NCBI RefSeq assembly: GCF_004209755.1
Contig: NZ_CP035913.1
Location: forward strand, 4,588,001-4,652,000
Direction: 5' to 3'
Origin: Pseudoduganella lutea
GTDB lineage: Bacteria; Pseudomonadota; Gammaproteobacteria; Burkholderiales; Burkholderiaceae_D
DNA: 64,000 nucleotides
Made by a program: the position numbers and the translations under genes. The notes beneath the pieces were generated by a model. It was not told the DNA's origin. It saw only the letters and a program-made list of their open reading frames with translations, and ran no database searches. Shown here in pieces: positions 55,018 to 64,000 of this stretch. The stretch's first letter is position 1, and each line of letters begins with the position of its first letter.

Positions 55018-55074
55018 AAAGAGGTGTACAGAATCGATAAAGCAGGCTGCACGACTAGCCGGGAATGATTCTTT

Positions 55075-55734
55075 TCAGGAGATCAATCCGATCTCGATGG
55101 TCTTGCCTTTAAAGACGTTGTGGATGCAGGCAGTATTGTCACCACCGACCTTTGCCTGAAGTCGCAACGCCTTCAATCCCGTCATCAATTCGGAGCCATC
55201 GTCGTTTGCCAACACGATGTCGACGTGCTCGCCAGCCTGGTAATTTTCCGTCTCGATGTGCAGGTTCAGATCGACATAATGCCTTGACACTGAGTCGATT
55301 GGCGTTTCATTCTGGCCATAGCTCCAGTACAACCGCTTGATGGACTTTTCCCTGCTTTCTTTGATTTCAGAAGCACTCGGGCTCAGCGCGGCAGTCATAT
55401 GCCCCGCGGCTGTTTCGGAAACCGATCTGCCTGGATCAGCCGCTGTCCTCCCGGCTGCGGAGCCTGCTGCCCATTCAACTATGTCAGTAAATTGCGAAGG
55501 AATCAGGGAGGCACCGCATGCGGTCTTCATTCCCGCGACAGCAACGCCCTTGCCAAAAATCGTAGTCGTCATGACACCTTCGACAATCGGAAACGTCCCT
55601 TTGCACTTGGGGCATTGCACTTTGTGGCCGATAAATGCCATTGGCTTTCCATGACAGATATCCGTCAGTGAGCCTTCCAATACCGTGCCGCCATGGTCGG
55701 TCTTGTCGCCCTTACGAATGATTTCTCCAGCCAA
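55075..55734 (-). CDS. PAAR-domain protein (type VI secretion spike tip)
   Basis: 219 residues. The N-terminal PAAR domain (about 1-85) shows KGDKTDHGGTVLEGS, GHKVQCPKCKGTFPI and GMKTACGASLI, the usual metal-binding His/Cys residues. A linker and a C-terminal domain (about 130-219, beta-rich, containing RHYVDLNLHIETENY) follow; that domain may bind the effector or be an effector itself. PAAR proteins sharpen the VgrG spike of the type VI secretion system. It is the last gene of a minus-strand unit with a Tae4-like amidase and a candidate immunity gene. No vgrG or hcp lies in the window. Confidence 0.85.
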   Translation of the reverse strand: MAGEIIRKGDKTDHGGTVLEGSLTDICHGKPMAFIGHKVQCPKCKGTFPIVEGVMTTTIFGKGVAVAGMKTACGASLIPSQFTDIVEWAAGSAAGRTAADPGRSVSETAAGHMTAALSPSASEIKESREKSIKRLYWSYGQNETPIDSVSRHYVDLNLHIETENYQAGEHVDIVLANDDGSELMTGLKALRLQAKVGGDNTACIHNVFKGKTIEIGLIS

Positions 55735-55744
55735 AGTGTTTTCC

Positions 55745-56404
55745 TTAAAACTTGAATGGCGAATCGGCAGCAGGAGTACACTGCAGCACCGTTATCGAAC
55801 CGAGTGAATACAGACTTGCCTTGCCCATGGCGCAGGCTTGGTCCAGGGTCGGTAAATCAAACCGACGCTTGATATTTCCTGCCAATCCAAGCACGATGCC
55901 TTGGCCGCCAATCAGCATGCTGTCATGGCAATCCTGATCAGTGCAATACCGAATACAACCCTTGCAAGCGAGCGCTTCGTCATTGCGATATCCTTGGCAA
56001 TGGTCGTACTCAGGTCGCGCAATCACATCAAAGCGTTCTGCAACAAAATACCCGCATTTCATCGCCCCCGTGCCATCGTCGATTTCAAAACGACCGCGAT
56101 CATTATTCCCGTTTGGAAAGTCAAAGTCGCCGCTATGCCGGATATTGGGCACGACCACTTGTCCCTGCCGATTGACGGCAAGCAGCTCGCGCGGCGTTTC
56201 CACGAGAATGGTTGCCATGCCGTGGCGGTTCCAGGTGACGCGATCAAGGTATTCCGGCTTGATCCTGCGATCCTTTCCTTCTCCTTCAAAACACCGGGCC
56301 GACCATTCGGAATCGTGTCCCGCACGAGGGCATTGGTCGAATGCATGCGCAACCGTTGCCAGTTGAAGCAATAAAAATAATACGGTTAGTACGGCGCCCT
56401 TCAT
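55745..56404 (-). CDS. Exported WG-repeat-like protein, candidate immunity protein
   Basis: 219 residues with a signal peptide (MKGAVLTVLFLLLQLATVAHA). The mature part has repeated short beta units (DRVTWNRHGMATILVE, ELLAVNRQGQVVVPN), reminiscent of WG repeats, and many Cys (KGCIRYCTDQDC). Its ATG overlaps the stop of the amidase gene by 4 bp (ATGA), and it precedes the PAAR gene by 10 bp. A periplasmic protein encoded directly after a peptidoglycan amidase effector is expected to protect the cell from it. It is longer than the known Tai4 immunity proteins, so this role is inference from position. Confidence 0.55.
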   Translation of the reverse strand: MKGAVLTVLFLLLQLATVAHAFDQCPRAGHDSEWSARCFEGEGKDRRIKPEYLDRVTWNRHGMATILVETPRELLAVNRQGQVVVPNIRHSGDFDFPNGNNDRGRFEIDDGTGAMKCGYFVAERFDVIARPEYDHCQGYRNDEALACKGCIRYCTDQDCHDSMLIGGQGIVLGLAGNIKRRFDLPTLDQACAMGKASLYSLGSITVLQCTPAADSPFKF

Positions 56405-57102
56405 TTCAATTCCCAGAATCTCACTTTAGTTGTCTGAATGACTTTGCCGCCATCGGTCATCATGGTGAGCCAGAAATAATAGCTGTTGGCCGTTGAGTCG
56501 TCGTGGTCAGTTGCATAGGCGAGTTTTTCCGATACACCATCCCACAACGTAAAGTGGCCTGACGCGTCACCCCAACCGGAAACATCGAAGACGATGATCC
56601 CGCTGCGCCTTGCGAGCTTGTTCTTGATGAATTCCTTGGCAATCGCGACGCGCTCCTTGAACAACTTGCTCATAGCGGCATTATCGTCCAACATCGATGC
56701 CGGAATCTGCGGAAGGTTCAGTTCTTCATCGGCACCTTTGAATCTGTTCGCCAGCTCTACCTTGAGATCAGTGACTCGGATCCAGTAAAGAAAACCGTCG
56801 CCGCCCTGCACGCTCCCGCCTGCGCTTGGCGACTTTCCAAGCTTCAAACCGCTGCGGTTCAAGGCAAAAGACATCCTGACCGCACATGTGTTCAGGTAAG
56901 CAGGATGCTCATACAGCTTGACGAACTTGCCGCAGATTTTGCTGTCGTAAAGTAATGGCGTGGGAATGCTGCTGTCGGGGTAATGCTTCTTCATATCGGC
57001 CCATGCAGGTCTTCTCGCACTGACAGTTGCAGAAACTGTGCCTGATGTTGCGGTAATCGCCAATTCGTACCTCGCATGTAAGTGATGCGAGATTATATCC
57101 AT
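56401..57102 (-). CDS. Tae4-like type VI amidase effector
   Basis: About 233 residues if started at ATG 57102; the start is uncertain (ATG 57114 or an internal TTG are possible). The Tae4 hallmarks are all present: RPAWADMKKHYP (31-42), catalytic Cys73 in NTCAVRMSFALN, and catalytic His183 in SGWGDASGHFTLWDG. Tae4 enzymes are amidases that cut peptidoglycan cross-link peptides in rival cells after type VI delivery. The gene heads a unit with a periplasmic candidate immunity protein and a PAAR protein, which may carry it. No signal peptide, as expected for a type VI cargo. Confidence 0.8.
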   Translation of the reverse strand: MDIISHHLHARYELAITATSGTVSATVSARRPAWADMKKHYPDSSIPTPLLYDSKICGKFVKLYEHPAYLNTCAVRMSFALNRSGLKLGKSPSAGGSVQGGDGFLYWIRVTDLKVELANRFKGADEELNLPQIPASMLDDNAAMSKLFKERVAIAKEFIKNKLARRSGIIVFDVSGWGDASGHFTLWDGVSEKLAYATDHDDSTANSYYFWLTMMTDGGKVIQTTKVRFWELK

Positions 57103-57252
57103 GGGATGCCACATCGTCTGGCCGGGCTGGATGGCACGGCCACTCGCAAACCACCAGCCAATGGAGATAACGGGTCTTCGCAACAAGCTCCTGATACCTA
57201 CTGTAAACGATGTCAGAGAATCAGGACTGGAGACCCGGGCATTCGACCCGCA

Positions 57253-57285
57253 CAAAAAGACGCGTGCTCCCGAAGGAGCACGCGT
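57253..57285 (-). terminator. Intrinsic terminator (minus strand)
   Basis: An 11-bp perfect stem (ACGCGTGCTCC at 57260-57270 with its complement at 57275-57285) and a 4-nt loop. Read on the minus strand it is followed by CTTTTT. It terminates the PRC-barrel gene and separates it from the effector unit. Confidence 0.85.
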
Positions 57286-57375
57286 TGCGGCCGGGTTATG
57301 GCCGAAGCCGGCGGCCCGCGCAGGACGCAACCGGCAAGGGAGATGACGGGTCAGAGCGGCCGACCCGTCATGCCA

Positions 57376-60544
<3,169 letters not shown>

Positions 60545-60572
60545 AAAGCCTGCGAGCCCCAGGCTCCAATGG

Positions 60573-60638
60573 ACCCAACGGCGTGAAGCCGGGGTCGGAC
60601 CCGACGGGTCTGACCCCAGTATCCGCCGTTGGGTTTTT
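60573..60638 (+). terminator. Terminator after kdsA that contains a palindromic repeat
   Basis: Outer stem ACCCAACGGCG (60573-60583) with CGCCGTTGGGT (60624-60634), followed by TTTTT. Inside the loop, GGGGTCGGACCC and GGGTCTGACCCC form a second palindrome of the kind found at 39.1 and 47.0 kb. Confidence 0.75.
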
Positions 60639-60744
60639 GCGTTTACTTCGGGACGCAAACGCATTGTGTAGTAAGCCGCCGCGCTTCCCTACAAGGCCAT
60701 CCTCTGTTACGCTTGCTGCAATTTTTGCGCGCGGATAATGTTAA

Positions 60745-62091
<1,347 letters not shown>

Positions 62092-62172
62092 TGCGTTTGA
62101 AGTGATGCGTTTGAAGTACTGTTACTCAGGTAGAATGCGCCTGAAGTAACACAGCACTTTCACCACTCTGAC

Positions 62173-62205
62173 ACCGGCCGGGCTCTCCGGCCGGTTCTTA
62201 TTTTT
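62173..62205 (+). terminator. Hairpin and T-run between eno and ftsB
   Basis: A 9-bp perfect stem (ACCGGCCGG, loop GCTCT, CCGGCCGGT) followed by TCTTATTTTT. The T-run ends exactly at the ATG of ftsB, so the structure occupies the place where a ribosome-binding site is expected. Confidence 0.75.
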
Positions 62206-62547
62206 ATGCGTCTGATTACCCTTGCCCTGGCAGCGCTGCTGCTGCTGATTCAATATCCGTTGTGGCTGGGGAAAGGCGGTTGGCTCAAGGTGCAGGACCT
62301 CGAACAGCAGGTCGACAAGGCCCACGCGAAAAACGAGGAACTGCGACGCCGCAACGCCAAGCTCGATTCCGAAGTGCGCGACCTGAAGGATGGCACCGGC
62401 GCCGTCGAGGAACGCGCGCGCTACGAGCTGTCGATGATCAAGCAGAACGAAATCTACGTGCAGATCCTGCGCAAAGGCCAGATCCCCGGCGATGGCGCCA
62501 CGCCAGCCCCGCCACCTCCCGACGAGCCTGCCAAACCAGTGCGCTAG
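62206..62547 (+). CDS. ftsB: Cell division protein FtsB
   Basis: 113 residues. A single N-terminal membrane segment ([23 protein letters not shown]) is followed by a coiled coil ([19 protein letters not shown], about 30-70) and a Pro-rich tail. FtsB bridges FtsL and FtsQ in the divisome at the inner membrane. The position after eno is conserved in beta- and gammaproteobacteria. The start has no Shine-Dalgarno, and a terminator-like hairpin abuts it. Confidence 0.93.
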   Translation: MRLITLALAALLLLIQYPLWLGKGGWLKVQDLEQQVDKAHAKNEELRRRNAKLDSEVRDLKDGTGAVEERARYELSMIKQNEIYVQILRKGQIPGDGATPAPPPPDEPAKPVR

Positions 62548-62554
62548 TTGCCCA

Positions 62555-62676
62555 GAAACAGGGGACGGACCCCTGTTTTGAGGAAACATCGGCAACGTTC
62601 CGTGCGATTGGACGGCCTTATAGCGGGTATCCCAAGAATCATTTCCTGGAAACAGGGGTACGTCCCCAGTTTTGCC
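62555..62676. repeat. Palindromic repeat pair after ftsB
   Basis: AAACAGGGGACGGACCCCTG near 62556-62575 and the complementary-type GGAAACAGGGGTACGTCCCC at 62648-62667 form imperfect inverted arms about 50 bp apart. Each arm is itself palindromic. AGGAAA/TTTCCT flanks also match. It belongs to the same GGGGTC-type set found at three other sites. Confidence 0.7.
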
Positions 62677-62844
62677 AAGTACCAATTTGGCGCAGGTTGC
62701 ACCAATGCGGTGCTGTCGAGCTATCGAAACCGGTGCGAAATATCTTTGTTTGATATTCCGCACCAGTCACGCGCAACTATTTCCTGAACGGCACGGTTCT
62801 TGCATTCCCTGCGTGCTTTTGCACTTACCGGGGAGTAGTGGTCA

Positions 62845-64000
62845 ATGGAGTCGTTCAAGAGCGGTGCCGATGCCTTGTTTGTCCTGTTGGGCGGCATCAT
62901 GGTGCTGGCGATGCATGCCGGATTCGCGTTCCTCGAGCTGGGCACGGTGCGCAAGAAGAGCCAGGTCAATGCGCTGGTCAAGATCCTTGTCGATTTCTGC
63001 GTGTCGGCGATCGTGTATTTCACGGTGGGCTACGGCATCGCCTATGGCGTGCATTTCTTCGGGCCGACCGATACGCTGGTGGCGAACAATGGCTACGCCC
63101 TCGTGAAGTTCTTCTTCCTGCTGACGTTTGCCGCGGCCATTCCTGCGATCATTTCCGGCGGCATCGCCGAGCGGGCCAGGTTCTACCCGCAGATGATCGC
63201 CACGGCGCTGCTCGTCGGCTTCGTCTATCCCTTCTTCGAAGGCATCGCCTGGAACGGCAACTTCGGACTCCAGGCGGCGCTGGAATCGGCGTTCGGCGCG
63301 CCGTTCCATGACTTTGCCGGCTCGATCGTCGTGCATGCGGTCGGCGGCTGGGCCGCGCTGCCGGCCGTGCTGCTGCTGGGCGCGCGCCGCGGGCGCTATG
63401 GCAGGGATGGCCGCATCGCGGCGCACCCGCCATCGAACATTCCGTTCCTCGCGCTGGGGGCGTGGATCCTCGCGGTGGGCTGGTTCGGCTTCAATGTGAT
63501 GAGCGCGCAAACGCTCGACAAGATCAACGGCCTCGTTGCCGTCAATTCGCTGATGGCGCTCGTGGGTGGCACGCTGGCCGCGCTGGTGCTGGGAAAGAAC
63601 GACCCCGGCTTTGTCCACAACGGCCCGCTGGCAGGGCTGGTGGCCGTCTGCGCCGGCTCCGACCTGATGCACCCGCTTGGCGCACTGGCGACCGGCGCCG
63701 TGGCGGGCGCGATCTTTGTGGTCATGTTCACGCTGGCGCAAAACCGCTGGAAGATCGACGACGTGCTGGGCGTGTGGCCCCTGCACGGCCTGTGCGGCGC
63801 CTGGGGCGGCATTGCCGCCGGCATCTTCGGCAGCCGGGCGCTGGGCGGGCTGGGAGGCGTGTCCCTGCCATCGCAGATCGCGGGCACCGTGCTGGGCATC
63901 GTCATCGCCAGCGCCGGCGGCGCACTCGTGTACGGCGTGCTGAAACTGACCATCGGCTTGCGGCTCGACCCCGAGCAGGAATTCGATGGCGCCGACCTGT
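62845..64000 (+). CDS. amt: Ammonium transporter, partial (3' end outside window)
   Basis: 385 codons are present and the frame is open at the window end. ATG 62845 has a GGGGAG site upstream. The protein is a polytopic Amt/Rh channel with about ten membrane segments visible. The twin-His pore residues are in IVVHAVGGWAA and PLHGLCGAWGG, and GGIAERARFYPQM matches the conserved gate region. It moves ammonium or ammonia across the inner membrane. No glnK (PII) gene is seen upstream; it could lie downstream. Confidence 0.93.
   Translation, partial: MESFKSGADALFVLLGGIMVLAMHAGFAFLELGTVRKKSQVNALVKILVDFCVSAIVYFTVGYGIAYGVHFFGPTDTLVANNGYALVKFFFLLTFAAAIPAIISGGIAERARFYPQMIATALLVGFVYPFFEGIAWNGNFGLQAALESAFGAPFHDFAGSIVVHAVGGWAALPAVLLLGARRGRYGRDGRIAAHPPSNIPFLALGAWILAVGWFGFNVMSAQTLDKINGLVAVNSLMALVGGTLAALVLGKNDPGFVHNGPLAGLVAVCAGSDLMHPLGALATGAVAGAIFVVMFTLAQNRWKIDDVLGVWPLHGLCGAWGGIAAGIFGSRALGGLGGVSLPSQIAGTVLGIVIASAGGALVYGVLKLTIGLRLDPEQEFDGADL

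Overview
The window looks like a chromosomal segment of a high-GC betaproteobacterium, most probably Massilia or a close relative in the Oxalobacteraceae. The evidence is the housekeeping order pyrG-kdsA-eno-ftsB at the right end, the htrA followed by qseBC-type pair, a PEP-CTERM exported protein, an imuA/imuB/dnaE2 SOS mutagenesis system, and dense GC-rich genes separated by short intergenic palindromic repeats. This is inference from gene content; I could run no search.

Left flank (1-3.3 kb): two small exported proteins, one cut by the window edge, then a LysR regulator divergent from an SDR oxidoreductase and a nitroreductase. Accessory island (about 3.3-24.9 kb): base composition falls and becomes mosaic. 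The island opens with an intact IS1182-type element and fragments of IS66-type and probably IS4-type transposases. A complete LexA-boxed imuA-imuB-dnaE2 operon follows. Next come two very large STAND NTPase genes transcribed away from each other: an Avs4-like protein with an Mrr-type nuclease domain, and an Avs3-like protein of about 2,000 residues with a Cap4/DUF4297-like nuclease domain. They share an intergenic region holding two related palindromes. A Septu-like ATPase plus HNH pair follows. The island ends abruptly inside a second, GC-rich imuA that has lost its 5' end and promoter but is still joined to a full-length imuB. The dnaE2 of host-like composition lies 23 kb away at 49.9 kb with its own LexA box. 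The anti-phage block is therefore bracketed by two imuAB copies, and the window carries two dnaE2 genes.

Small-gene array (about 26.9-34.1 kb): short exported, membrane and unknown genes, several frameshifted. They share a recurring AAGGAAAA-type leader and an interspersed repeat of about 85 bp. This looks like a cassette array, perhaps of orphan immunity-type or prophage-type genes.

Core-like region (34.3-64 kb): alpha/beta hydrolase, GST, M61 peptidase, tandem Hsp20 genes, HtrA protease with a two-component system, a CoaD-like/HD-domain fusion, a frameshifted XRE regulator divergent from a methyltransferase, a TonB-dependent receptor, the second dnaE2, small hypothetical genes, GNAT, a type VI secretion module (Tae4-like amidase, candidate immunity protein, PAAR protein), a PRC-barrel protein, then pyrG, kdsA, eno, ftsB and a partial ammonium transporter. 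Nested palindromic repeats lie at 39.1, 47.0, 60.6 and 62.6 kb, all in host-like DNA. Four genes carry apparent single-base frameshifts, so either decay or assembly error should be kept in mind.
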